DNA of 64,000 bases from Heterobilharzia americana. Lineage: Eukaryota > Platyhelminthes > Trematoda > Strigeidida > Schistosomatidae. The translations under genes were made by a program, and so were the position numbers. The stretch is from the NCBI GenBank assembly GCA_944470555.2, contig OX104129.1:50377998-50441997 (forward strand), written 5' to 3'. Position 1 is the first letter of the stretch, and each line of letters starts with the position of its first letter. Shown one piece after another: positions 34,185 through 45,179 of the stretch. The notes under the pieces were generated by a model. It saw nothing but the letters and a program-made list of their open reading frames with translations, did no database searches and was not told the DNA's origin.

Positions 34185-34515
34185 AAATTATAAGAGGAGA
34201 AATATATTTTTGAGATCTCAAAAAAAATCTGGAGAAAAAAGAAAATTTTAGTTATGTTTTTAAAGTGATTTAATAGATCTTACGTTGATGGTGCTTATTG
34301 TGAATGCATGATGAGGAAAATATATTTGTAAGATCCCAGTGAAGACAAGGAGAACTTCTGACGATTTACGAACTCATGGGAGCTGATTTTCCAGAAAATG
34401 GAACTCGTGCTAGTTTTCATGTCTAAACAGTAAATAGAATAAACAACGGTACATTTTTCACGACCATATGAATGAATCATGCTGTTTATGGATGGTTGAG
34501 GTGTTTTCTATAATG
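34185..34515. other. Intron sequence
   Basis: Start of the intron of about 10 kb, AT-rich, with no feature recognised. Confidence 0.4.
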
Positions 34516-34516
34516 T

Positions 34517-34742
34517 TGTGGCTCATTGGCTTAGGCAGTTGACTATCGACTAGCGGGTCATGGGTTCGAAAACTGCCCCACCTATCGCGGTGCAGGCAGC
34601 CACGTAGTACCATTAGCCCCCATATCTAATAGGTGTGGTTCACCGCCTACTGCACAAATGTGCACAAGGTTGCTGAGTGTGTTCTGTTCTCTGTAACGCC
34701 GAATCCCAATGAAAAGAAGGGGTAAACTAAACTACCCCACCA
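34517..34742 (+). repeat. tRNA-like SINE, family B (best copy)
   Basis: Head with box A TGTGGCTCATTGGCTTAGGC (about 34514-34533) and box B GGGTTCGAAAACTG (about 34562). The body carries GGTGCAGGCAGCCACGTAGT, AATAGGTGTGGTTCACCGCC, TACTGCACAAATGTGCACAA and GGTTGCTGAGTGTGTTCTG. Copies or pieces lie at 28.1, 28.5 (-), 42.9, 44.5 and 44.7 kb. No hammerhead is visible in this family. Confidence 0.75.
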
Positions 34743-34944
34743 ACTAGTATATGCGGATCATCTTGCTTGATAAACAAATAATACAATTTCTTCCCTTGAT
34801 AGAAAGGATTGACGATTAAGTCGTTTATATATAGATCTAACGGGTATTCTACAGCAGAAGTCGCATAAAAAGGAGGAAACAAATATATTCTACGAAGGAA
34901 GAAAGGTTACATAAAAATCGTACAGATATATACTCTAAACGAAA

Positions 34945-36015
34945 CTAACAATGAAAATAGGGTAATGTACTCTATCGATCTAGCATCTCTTTTTACAACG
35001 GTTCCGTTACGGTCACTCTCATGTAGGAATTCATTCTGGTCTGCACAGAGAACATCAGATTTAATTTCCAGAATACTGAACACAAACAAATTGGTGTTGC
35101 AATGGGAAGACCTCAATGGTCCGTTAGTAAACGTATTTATGTCTAAATTGGAAACGCAACTGGAGGGTAAGTAAGAAAACTTTACTTCTATAATGGCTTT
35201 AAGGGTGATACTCTTGTTATAGGCAACGATCATGAATCAGTTAGTAAATTTATTGCCTTATTCAACAGTATTCAGCCAAATATTTCCGTGACATCTAAGT
35301 ATGGAAGAATTGGCAAACTGGGTTTTCTGCACCTTTTAATAACCACACAAATGACAGAACTATCAGAAAGAAGATTGACATTTCGAAAATAAACATGAAA
35401 TAGGCAGTAACTTCACTGTAGTAGCTTTATTCCTATTTAGCATAAACTTTGTTTGGTTAAATGTCTGTTCTCAAGAGCTTACAGAACATGTACCAGTGAC
35501 ACATTGGAAGATGAAATATATTCCATACATTCGCTTTTACAAACTAATGACCAACCGGAAAAATTGTGTGTCACAGTAAAGAGCAACTATTCACTGAGAA
35601 TATAGCTACTGCAACAAAGAAAGCATTCTTCATTAACTTACCATATAAAGATGACCAGTAGACAGTTCAGATGTTTCGGTTGGCTATTAAACGTATTTCT
35701 ACAACAAACCTAAAGGACATTTTCTCCCCCAGTGTCAACAATTGAAGAATGAAATTCCGTTAATCTTACCTCACATTGTATCTACAAGTTGACCCGCAGT
35801 TGCGGGGAAGCTTATGTAGAATGTACTTCACATGAATAGGAATCAAGCAAAATCGATGGTCATCCACTAACTGATGAATAGTCAGAAAATCTATTAAAGG
35901 TGACGGAAGGACTGTGGATCACATTTGTCTACCCTGGACTACCTTAGCCTACCTAGTATAATGATTAGTTATTAATATTTCCCTTTACAAATACTACCGA
36001 ATAGTTTGTTATTAG
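34945..36015 (+). mobile_element. Penelope-like element relic (RT + start of endonuclease)
   Basis: RT motif A YSIDLASLFTTVPL (34968 on) is followed by KQIGVAMGRP (35086) and, in a shifted frame, GPLVNVFMSKLE (35119), the AMGSPLGPxLANxFM block of PLE RTs. Next are VIGNDHESVSKFIALFNSI (35218), a LPYKDDQ block (35640) and the endonuclease opening CIYKLTRSCGEAYVE (35776). Many stops and frame changes are present, and YVDD is not intact. This PLE has the CxC-type opening (TRSCGEAY), unlike the CKDC type at 17.7 kb, so a different lineage is likely. It lies inside the large intron of the R3HDM4-like gene, antisense to it. Confidence 0.82.
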
Positions 36016-36019
36016 AAAC

Positions 36020-37165
36020 CATGTTAGTTAGCATGCGATTGCACAGAAACTATGGAACGATATCTTTAAAAAAACCAGTCTTCTTGAGGCCTTGTTTAAA
36101 TATGTATAAAAAGGTAAGAGGATTTACACTAGTTGGGGAAATAAGATGAGCACAAAGCGGACAGTAAGGTCAAGAGTATAGGATGGAATAACAATAAACG
36201 TGCATGAATCGATAATAATACGGAAAAAGCGTCATGATTATCAACAAAACAACACCATAATATGGATAAACTGATAAGTGTTTCTTGCTGATTACCCAAG
36301 TTCGACCTTAATCGCTTAACAAACTACAGTTAAACCCAACAAATACGAGTCAACCTGTTTATTAATTATTTTAAATGTATTCAGAAACAAATAGTTATTA
36401 GTCTGTTCCTACCATGATGATTTTGTTGTTAATAATCACATTTCTTACGTATAATTATCAATTCGCATTTTCAGGATTACTCATCTTGTTTTCCTAGCTA
36501 GCGTAAATCTTCTAGCCATTTATAAATATTTTCTTGTGAAATACATTTCTCCCTCTTTTGTCCAGCTACCGCTTTAGATTATTCGTTGACGTTTTCTATA
36601 TAAAGACAACCTTATAATTCGTTATGCATATCTATTCACTTATTTCATCCCTTAAATTACCTAATATCAGTGGTATCTTTTCTTCATGCAAATAATTTTC
36701 TATCAAATTGGTTCAAGTATGTTAGCCTTTTATATAATTTGATATTATTAAATTGCTTCAAAATGTAGGCAGCTGGTGAGAAACCCTGAAATAAAATGGA
36801 TCCATACTATTCTGCTAAAGGTTTATTTCTCGCTCGACTTAGATCAGTCATAAAGAAAAAAGATAATTCGGAGAAGAAAATTCTATTTTTCGACAATATC
36901 ACTTTCCAAAACCGTACAATCGTATTCATGTGTATGGGCAATGCATGAATTTCTATTGTTGGACGCAGCTCAAAAGAAAGAGATGTGATTCATTTCTTGT
37001 CATCAATAATCAGAGCAATCTGCATCAATGATATTATCGGAGGATGAGTTGGACAATTTCTCATACGAAACGGATATCTATCCAGAATTATTGGGGAAAA
37101 CTTGAAATTCCAACAGAATATGCAACCAGCACTCATAGCTCCAAAAATTTTACTTATGAAACATG
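36020..37165. other. Intron sequence without recognised features
   Basis: AT-rich. The first few hundred bases may still be PLE 3' remnant; otherwise nothing was seen. Confidence 0.35.
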
Positions 37166-37169
37166 ATTT

Positions 37170-37350
37170 CAAAGTTATTCATCTTAGTGACTCGCAGTGG
37201 AACCCAGGACACTCGTTTCGTTCTATTTGAGACTCGTCAGCTAGACGTACTTGCACCCCAGTGAGTAATCTTGTTCCCACTTAGACTGGAACCCAGTACT
37301 CATCACTCCAAACGCCAAAGCGTCATCCACTAGGCCAGCAACAGAGATCC
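37170..37350 (-). repeat. Sm-alpha SINE with complete tRNA-like head
   Basis: Minus strand: GCTGGCCTAGTGGATGACGC (box A, about 37342-37323), GGGTTCCAGTCTAAG (box B, about 37294), GGGAACAAGATTACTCACTG, hammerhead, TTCCACTGCGAGTCACTAAG. The boxes and spacing are those of a Pol III tRNA-type internal promoter. Confidence 0.85.
37191..37248 (-). ncRNA. Hammerhead ribozyme-like motif (Sm-alpha type, core intact)
   Basis: Minus strand: stem I CTAG/CTGG (one G-U), core CTGACGA, stem II GTCT/GAAC with one C-A mismatch, loop CAAATA, GAAA, short stem III ACGAGTGT, GTC triplet, CTGGGTTCCACTGC. Core, triplet and promoter head are all present, so of the twelve copies this is the best candidate for a transcribed, self-cleaving RNA. 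Confidence 0.87.
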
Positions 37351-37354
37351 AAAC

Positions 37355-38635
37355 TGCTGGAGACATTTTTCTCTGACAAGTTACGGATCAGCTTCCCTGG
37401 TCGACAAATGGTTCCGGAATGTGCTAAAGAAAAGCTATCGTCTCGAGCCATATCAATTTGAGTCATATTTGGATACCGTAAAGTGTAACATATGCAAAAA
37501 TTAACCGTTTACGCACATTTTCTGATGGCCTTGGTAAGTTCCATACTTTTCCAAAAAGTCCTTTAGCGAATCTGAGACTCATATGTATGACCATGTGGTT
37601 CTTTGCGAACGTCCGGTAAGCCATGATTGGCTGTGAAGGCGTTTCAGAGATTTTCAGGTTTCTTTGAGGAATTTGGGGGACATCGTCGCACTCCATAACA
37701 CCCTCTTTAAAAAAATAACTATGTATAACGGTGTTGCGTGGTATTAACTTGGATCTTCTTGAAAGGCTTTCTGAAAAGAACCATTCGACGCTACGGTGGC
37801 TCCGAACCAGCAGAATTCTGACAATTTTCCTTGCTGTTTGGAAATCGTGAATCGTTTTCTGATTGCTGTGGGCTGTCCAGTTACATATTCAATGGTAAGC
37901 TGAAAAAGTATCATTCCTATTGTAGTTAAGACGTCTTAGTCCCAGTTGATTTACATGTTTCCTCTAGATTTCTGGACCAACTTGCATTTCATATAATACT
38001 CTTCCAATTTTATGTCTTACTACTTCCATTTCCCACAGATTTTTACCACGGTAGTTTCTAACCGGAAACTTGTCACCAGGACGAAATTCCCATCTAGAGT
38101 CAACGGGAATAGTTCAAAAGAAGTACGCTTTCGAAACTTGTGAACAACAGAAGCACTGGTAATTCACTAATTCAAGCCTGATCGCTGTGCTTAGAGGATT
38201 TTCAATCGCTTATCTTACTACACTCTTAACCCCCTCATATTTTTCTCTTTTTTCCGATTTAATTATAATTAGTTAGTTGACTATTATCACCTTCGTTATG
38301 ACCCTAGTTTCTTTCTTTATTTTCTCTACATCTATCAGGGAGACACTCAATCATCGCATTTTACATCTACTTGCCTTTCTCGCCATTTGCATTGTCTAGC
38401 AGATTACTACACAGTTCCTTTCCCACCTTTATTTCAGTTCTAACATTAGAGTAACGATGAAAATACCCTATTGTTTAATAATAGACTTATGTTTGTGACA
38501 TATACACATACGATTGTACAGCTTTAGAAAATGACATCATTGGAAAAACTTTTTTCGCAGAATTATCTCTTCTTTTCTCTAAGGCTTAATGGGTAAATTT
38601 CACTATCTAAATAAACTAAACTTGGATTTCGTTAG
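37355..38635. other. Intron sequence without recognised features
   Basis: No coding relic or repeat family could be assigned. A minus-strand open frame at 37696-37463 has no recognised domain. Confidence 0.35.
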
Positions 38636-38637
38636 GC

Positions 38638-38639
<2 letters not shown>

Positions 38640-38704
<65 letters not shown>
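38640..38704. repeat. (TA)n microsatellite
   Basis: About 32 TA dinucleotides without interruption. Confidence 0.95.
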
Positions 38705-38708
<4 letters not shown>

Positions 38709-39367
38709 TCGTAACATGAATCCAAACGGATTGGCACATACGCACCCTTAACGTACCCCTTTATCACCTTGATCTTATGATTACCGTTTACTGATAATAG
38801 TGTGTTTGCTTGTATGTATGAATGGAAAATGTGAAATGCTTTTTCAAGTTCATTATTTAAACAAGCGGTAACTTGTACCCAACGCTCAAATTATCTAATT
38901 TGTCAGTTCATACCCACCTCTTGATAATAAGCAAATACATATATCGATCGCTGCACTACCAGTTAGCTAAATCTATATCACCTGACTTTTCATGGCCAAA
39001 ATGACTGAGCTAAGACTGAAATGCGACTGATATACATGAATGTATGGATCATGCCTACACATGATCAAAAATTTAGTGAATTGCGTTGATCAGTGGGCTT
39101 GAAAACAAAATAACCCATCAAATAGATGGAACTTTAAAAGTGGATAATGAAGATACCTGTACATACACCAACTTACAATGCAGAACACGAGAAAATAGCT
39201 GTTTCGTGATCTCAACCAATAAGCGTATTATTCTACTGATGCGAAATTCTAGCCAGAAGATCGCACACAAGTTCTTGAATGCAATTTTTTGTCTTGAAAC
39301 TTAGAGTATCAACTTCAAGTAATATAAGATAAAAACGTTTTTGAGGAATAAAAGAACAGGAAATTTT

Positions 39368-39562
39368 AAGTTGGTATTCATCATGAATTAATATCAGTTG
39401 GAAAACCATTGTAAACAAAAGAGCACTGGACAGCTGCTTCGTTCTTAGTATGGGACTTCCTAAGCACTATGCACCCATGACCCCGCCAGTGATCGGACTC
39501 AGGTTTTCAATGGCTCCTTAACTGACGTCAGTCTATGATGAATGAAAACTTGAAGTCGACAA
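39368..39562. repeat. alpha2 hammerhead repeat, inverted (snap-back) copy
   Basis: From 39370 to about 39508 the sequence is a minus-strand alpha2 unit (GGTATTCATCATGAATTAAT, hammerhead, GACCCCGCCAGTGATCGGACTC). It then switches to plus-strand alpha2 3'-end sequence (GGTTTTCAATGGCTCCTTAA, GACGTCAGTCTATGATGAAT). The ends therefore form an inverted repeat around a minus-strand hammerhead. Confidence 0.7.
39423..39473 (-). ncRNA. Hammerhead ribozyme-like motif (alpha2, degenerate)
   Basis: Minus strand: core CTTAGGA, stem II GTCC..GAAC weakened, CGAAG for CGAAA, stem III GCAG/CTGT, GTC triplet, CAGTGC arm. Not expected to cleave. Confidence 0.6.
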
Positions 39563-39709
39563 ATCGCCACAAAACTTTAGATTGAATTACTGTCTAATTC
39601 TCATCAGTGACCTGCTTCCAGATGAAATTTCCCGAAGTTCTAGTGAGAAGTCATGATCAATGGGGCAAACCAAATCGGGAATGAGTACAGTTACTCAACG
39701 ACAGCACTC

Positions 39710-39995
39710 GATGAAGGTCGCGCCATGTCGCAAATTGAGAGGCATGAAACTGCAAACCAATGGGGTTCTAACCCAGAACCTTAATGGTAACGTGCTAGTT
39801 ACGAAAACTAAAGGTCTGGGGTCCGAGCCCTAGAGGGGTTATGGATGCACACAGCTAAATAGCCCCATACTAGGACGAAACAGCTGTCCATCGCTCCCAA
39901 GTTTTCAGTGGTTCTCTAACTGATGTCAGTCCGTAATGAATACCAACTTGAAACCAAATAAATCCCCACAAACCTCTAAATTGAATAGAAAATTT
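39710..39995 (+). repeat. alpha2 hammerhead SINE copy
   Basis: Upstream block GTCGCGCCATGTCGCAAATTGA (39718), box A relic CCAGAACCTTAATGGTAACG (about 39772), box B relic GGGGTCCGAGCCCT (about 39817), hammerhead block, 3' end TGATGTCAGTCCGTAATGAATACC, and tail CCCCACAAACCTCTAAATTGAA. It lies about 350-400 bp from the snap-back copy. Confidence 0.8.
39847..39898 (+). ncRNA. Hammerhead ribozyme-like motif (alpha2)
   Basis: The core is degenerate (CTAAATA). Stem II is CCCC..GGAC with a CATACTA-type loop, GAAA and stem III ACAG/CTGT are intact, and a GTC triplet is present. Upstream core changes argue against activity. Confidence 0.65.
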
Positions 39996-39999
39996 CACA

Positions 40000-42355
40000 A
40001 AAACCAAGGCGATTACAGATTACAAAAAACGCTGTTTAAAGTGTCATTATAATGGCAAGAATGAATGCATGAATAAGTGAACTGCATGCATTTTATTGAC
40101 ATAAACACTAGGGTGTTTTACATACTTCGTATTTTTGTAATTTCTCGATTTAGACTGCACAGGTTCAACTATGAATATCATATATATATGAATACTATAA
40201 TCTAGCTTTCCAGTCGAAGTCCACCAAATAGTGAGATTCAGTAAAAAACCAACTTGATTTATAGATGAAAAATAAGCAAAAATGTAATATTACTAGTGAA
40301 CGCATTTTCCGAAAACTCTAGGGATAGTTTATTATCATAAATGAAGACAGAAAACGGTTTATACCTCTCATATCAAGTAATGATATAAGTTACCCATAAG
40401 TTTGAATAAGAAAACAATTGATGCAGAAAAATACTCCAAATGAAACAGTGTTATTTATTTGTATAACTTTTTAAGTAAGAGGCTGAAAAGATTTTGGTTT
40501 CTTTTTATCATTGATAAAAGAGGATAATGGTAACACCACCGTGCAATATATCAAAAACCCCATCAATGGTACCCAATTAAATTAGACGAAATTCATACGG
40601 CATCAACCTCACTAAACCAGTAACTGTGATAAAAATTTCAACAAACTCCTCATACTTCCATGACACCTAAATTAGTGTTTGAAGAATGATGTGAAACTAG
40701 AACTCATTCAAAAAATCCGACACGATAGTTCAAATGATATATCATTGAAGCGATATTTCGGGATTTAATTTTACTTAGTCTGTTATAACAAAACTATTCC
40801 AACTATTTATGTCCAGAAGTTGAATATCTTGCGGGGGAAAAACTCCTAACATAAGCATAAAGACCGATTAAAAAACATTTAACCCATTGATTTTGATTTT
40901 AATCGCCTAACAGTCAAACTCCTTTTTTATACATCAGTGCTTTACAAAACTTTAATGCAAATACACTGATGCACCACGTGGACAGGATTTCGGACAGAAA
41001 ATAACCAACAAGAAAGGCAATAAATGCCTGGTAGTCTTCAAGCTTTGATACCCGAATGTGCACTTCATCAGTAAACTTGGTGGTGAACTTGGCGGTAGAT
41101 ACGCTTGGCAACTTAACAATAGTTTCGTTAACTAGAAGTGTTAGATAATGTTGGGTAGTCCTCAAGAAAGCATTATTTTGCTCTATGTTAGAGACATATC
41201 TACAACGTATTTACTCTTTTAAGTATATACAAATTAGGAGTATGTAAGGACTAATAATGTCTCCTTTTGCATGTTTAATTTATGGGGTGACCTGCAAACA
41301 TATACTGGGCCATAAAATGGTGACTTAAGAATTCGACTTTTCAGCAGTGGGTCACAAGTCACCCCCCCCCCACGCTTGAATTACTTCGACAAGGGCAACC
41401 AGGTCAATACCATAGGCCTCTACACAACTAGTGACTCATAGATTAGTACATATTACCTGTACCGAGATGAGTTGCATCTTTCCTCTAATTAACTTTAGTC
41501 TACATATTAGGTTACGAACTACAACAAACAAGTGATATCTAATATCACTATACGGTTGCTCAAGCCTTGGTGGTTGCAGATAAAATAACTTTCTTGGCAA
41601 AGTACTCTAGGTTTATCACAAAAATTGTAAAAAGGAATGCAGATACCTGTAAATGACCTTGGAACAGCCATAAAAACCAAAAGCAGTAGCGTAACAACCC
41701 AGTAAGTGTTTATCCACTACGTTATGTGCCACACTTTTTGGATGAGTAATTATGACACTACCAAGTTAACAGTGAATGGAATGAGAGTCGAAACTTGGAA
41801 CTAATGGTTAAAAGCCCAGTTCTTAAACTAGTGAGATAGATCTCCATTGCAATAATTATGAAAGGTAATGATGACAAAAGCATTCATTTGAATGAACAGT
41901 AATACGAAAACAGTTTGTATTGCCTTGTATTATTACTCACTTTTCATCCTCAAACAATTTAGTAAATGCTGAGCAACAATTTAAGCTGTCAGGCCAGTCA
42001 CCAATATTTTCCCCATCGGTTTCGGTAATCACAGCTAATGTATTCAAATATACCTCTAAAAATGAAAACACAGCAAACAAATACACTAACAACACAATAA
42101 GAAACCTATTATATAATCTTAATAATCAAATTTTAGCGATTTGAGTTAAAAATGGTTCCCATAATATTGTTATCATCACTACTATTACTACAACGCGACT
42201 GGCGCAACATGGGCAGCAAGATATTCACCATACGAATTATTATAACATTTTGAAAACATAGATAACGGAAAAGAGAATGGAAATCAAGACACAAGGGAGT
42301 TTCTAAAGAAACAGCCCCAAAAACATATTTGAACAGGCATTGACCACTTTCGTTT
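40000..42355. other. Intron sequence without recognised features
   Basis: AT-rich. A poly-C run (about 11 C) at 41361-41371 lies next to CAGCAGTGGGTCACAAGTCA, possibly a family B SINE scrap. No coding relic was recognised. Confidence 0.35.
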
Positions 42356-42359
42356 CAGA

Positions 42360-42718
42360 AACAAAAAACTGTAGTATGGTTTCCGCTGGTTTCAACTGAG
42401 TCATTTCTGCTGTCGTTTTAAGGTACTGAGTTGCATGATCCCTCAAACCCCATCCAAGGAGTCATGCGACACCTTCAATCATTGCCAAGGGTAACTGCAA
42501 GTACCGGCTCACACTAATCTTGTAGAAACACTTTGTACTTCGGTGGTGCAAAGCACATACCATACTTACAGATACTGATCGCCAAGTAATTGAGTTCTGT
42601 AAGAGTAACCTGTAAGCTGTCAAGCAGTAAAACGTCCAAGTACTCAAGGTCGAAAATTCCTTCACTTGGTCACAGGTCTGCACCACCAATAGGGATGACG
42701 CGACAGCATTTCCAGGCG
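42360..42718 (-). mobile_element. LINE-A relic with internal deletion
   Basis: In one minus-strand frame from about 42.67 kb: DLEYLDVLLLDSLQV (YADD decayed to YLDV), then LAISICKYGMCFAPPKYKVF and VLAVTLGND. It jumps directly to WMGFEGSCNSV / ND near 42.45 kb, the extreme C-terminal GWGPRDxATQWLET region. The middle of the ORF is missing, as in the copy at 22.7 kb but with different breakpoints. Confidence 0.8.
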
Positions 42719-42884
42719 TAAGAATTTTTTAGTACTAATAAAATCAAAGAATGAAAAACAGTAGAACCATAAAAATTAGGCCAAAACGTTGTGATTACCT
42801 CAATATGTTTATGAGCAACAAACTCTGCTCGAAATGTCACCAATACATACTATTTCACTGTGTCGCACATATAGAAGAAAAACT

Positions 42885-43090
42885 ATTATTGGTTTAGGCA
42901 CCTAATTTCCAATGGATGTCACGGTTTCCGATTCAAGTCCACCTACCTAAGTTTCAGCAGCCACGTAGTAGTATCACTAGCCCTCAAGTAATGTGTGGCT
43001 CATCGCCTACTACATTAACATGCACATGGTTGTTCTATGGATTTCTGTTTCAAGGTCAGACTCAATTTACCTATCCCCGTTTCAAAATTT
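42885..43090 (+). repeat. tRNA-like SINE, family B
   Basis: TTGGTTTAGGCACCTAATTT head relic, box-B-like CGATTCAAGTCCACC (about 42929), GCAGCCACGTAGTAGTATCA, AATGTGTGGCTCATCGCCTA, and CATGCACATGGTTG. Confidence 0.65.
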
Positions 43091-43099
43091 AGTATTTTA

Positions 43100-44150
43100 A
43101 ACGCTCACACAACTGATGTGGTTTACACACCTCGTATTAACACATCAAGAAGTCAGTAAAAGAACTAAGTGAATGGAAATATCAACAGTCGTAAAAGACA
43201 ACAAGGCGAACAGGCACACAGACTAAAATAAATTTATACGATTTTACTACACGGAAAGAAATTATTGCATGAAATGCATCTCTACCGCTAAGCTAAGTCC
43301 CTTCGTGTTCAACCAAGAAATATACACTTCGTCATACGGTGTAGTGCAGCAGTCACAAACCCAATAGACTAGGGCCACATCCTAGTCAACCTTAATCATT
43401 TACTCAAGATAATATAGAAGTTTGGAGTAAATGATGACCTGGTATATTATATGAACAAAACTTGAGCAACGCCAGTCAAACCAACTGACTCCTATTAGAG
43501 TATAGTAAGGTAAACATTTAGTTGTTTGATGCAGTCTCGATGCCTAGTTATTTAGTTGCTTTTATTAATTGAAGAATAAAAACTATAGTCACAGCGTGGA
43601 TAGAATCAATACGCCAAAAGTATACATGGAAGCATGCCGTAAAACTAAGTTATTAAGCGAACCATCAAAATGAATATATACAAATAAAGACTAGCAGCAT
43701 TAAAGGTGATGTGCATAACACTTTTCGAATATCATGTGAACTCTTGCTTAATATTACACTCAGCTAGAGAATAGGAATCAATAAATTCCTATTGACTGCC
43801 TGAATGGTGTTTGCCTGGGAACTAAATACAGGTTGATCCACTAGACAACAACACCTACTGTATAAGAGTTTTCGACACTAACTGGTTACCTAAACCTTGA
43901 ACCCGTGACTCACTAGATGAAATTCGGCTGTCTAGATCAGTAAGCTACAGCAATGTTGGTGTCCACTTCAAAAAATGATCATTCTGATTTTGAGTCAGAA
44001 GGAATATGAGTGAAAACTGTAGCAAAATCGAAAACTAGAACGAAACAACACATGGTTTTCCTTGGTATTTATTCAGCTAAAATTTCTTTCATAAGGAAAA
44101 ATATGCTATACCACTCAGTTTAAAATGTTATATTGGAAACGCATTAGACA
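43100..44150. other. Intron sequence without recognised features
   Basis: Nothing assignable was seen on either strand. Confidence 0.35.
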
Positions 44151-44153
44151 TAC

Positions 44154-44369
44154 GAACTTTCATCAAGAAAAATTTGCATACCATTTTCATATCTTCTCAT
44201 TGCTCTGGCTCCAAGTCTGATTTCACCTGGATTACTTTTTACAGTTTTATTTTTCGTAAGACATTTCTTTGGACGGTACGGATGAACATATGATAAATCA
44301 GAAAGACCACTCTCCGATGTTGCATCAAAATCCGAATAGTGTGGCAGTGGTTGACAGGCTAAAGCTGAC
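44154..44369 (-). CDS. R3HDM4-like protein, N-terminal-side exon
   Basis: A 216-bp exon. The acceptor AATTCGCTTTATTTAG ends at 44370 and the donor GTATGTCTAATG starts at 44153. Leaving two bases (TC), it joins the first base of the exon at 34180 to give a serine codon in frame. The product reads SALACQPLPHYSDFD ... PKKCLTKNKTVKSNPGE, then LGARAMRRYENGMQIFLDES. The last block corresponds to the GRKSLQRLENTQYLLTLL-type motif near the N-terminus of R3HDM4. An alternative donor 35 bp earlier (ATGGTATGC) breaks the phase. Upstream exon(s) with the start codon lie beyond this point and were not found. An extra small exon between 44.1 and 34.2 kb is possible. Confidence 0.65.
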
Positions 44370-44534
44370 CTAAATAAAGCGAATTTGTTAACAGTAGATA
44401 ATTTTGTACTCAAATGTAAAAAAACGTAAAGCATTTATGCACATAAAATAAAAGTAAAATCATAAAATACTGAGAGGAAATCAATTCTACTAGTAATCTC
44501 GAAGTACAAAGTTTGAAATTTAAGGAACTGATGC

Positions 44535-44860
44535 TCACTAGTTTAGATATTTGACTTCCAGCCAGTAGGTCACAGGTTTAAACCTCGCCCGACCTATGAA
44601 TGTATAAACAGTGAGGTAGTACGATCAGTTTGCAGACGATGTGTGTGGCGTGTTGTCTACTGGGAGCTGTAGATTATTGGCTTAGGCAGTTGCGTTTCAA
44701 CCAGTGGATCACGGGTCCAACCCCAATTTTAACTACAGAGGTACAGGCAGACACGTAGTACATTTACCCCTCACACAACAGGTGTGGCTCATTGCCGACT
44801 GCAAAAATGCCCACAAGGTTGCTGATTGTATTTCGATTTTTTCTTCAATTCGATCGTCTA
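44535..44860 (+). repeat. tRNA-like SINE, family B, two units in tandem
   Basis: Unit one (44535-44660): GTAGGTCACAGGTTTAAACC, CGACCTATGAATG, GTAGTACGATC. Unit two (44668-44855): GATTATTGGCTTAGGCAGTT, GGATCACGGGTCCAACCCC, GGCAGACACGTAGTACATTT, CAGGTGTGGCTCATTGCC, ACAAGGTTGCTGATTG. Both are on the plus strand, just upstream of the R3HDM4-like exon at 44369. Confidence 0.7.
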
Positions 44861-45179
44861 CATGACAATTGTGCATTTGCTTGCTGAGATTGCATTTTTC
44901 TTTCATATTACACATCTACCAACAGTCCACGAATCATGAGCATGAACTACGTCAATCTTTCCACGTATAATGTATGTATACCATGAGTGCTAAAACATAG
45001 CTAGTAACAAAATTAGCCCCAGGAAAGACCTATATAAGATATGAGGATGTAGCGTAGTGACCTATAAACTTGAGTCATAACTACTGTGCAGCACATTTTG
45101 GATAATATGATGGGTGCTAGTTGAAACGAAAACTAGCTTAGAATTTCTAGAGCCTATGTATATTCAAAAAGGCAGTGAA

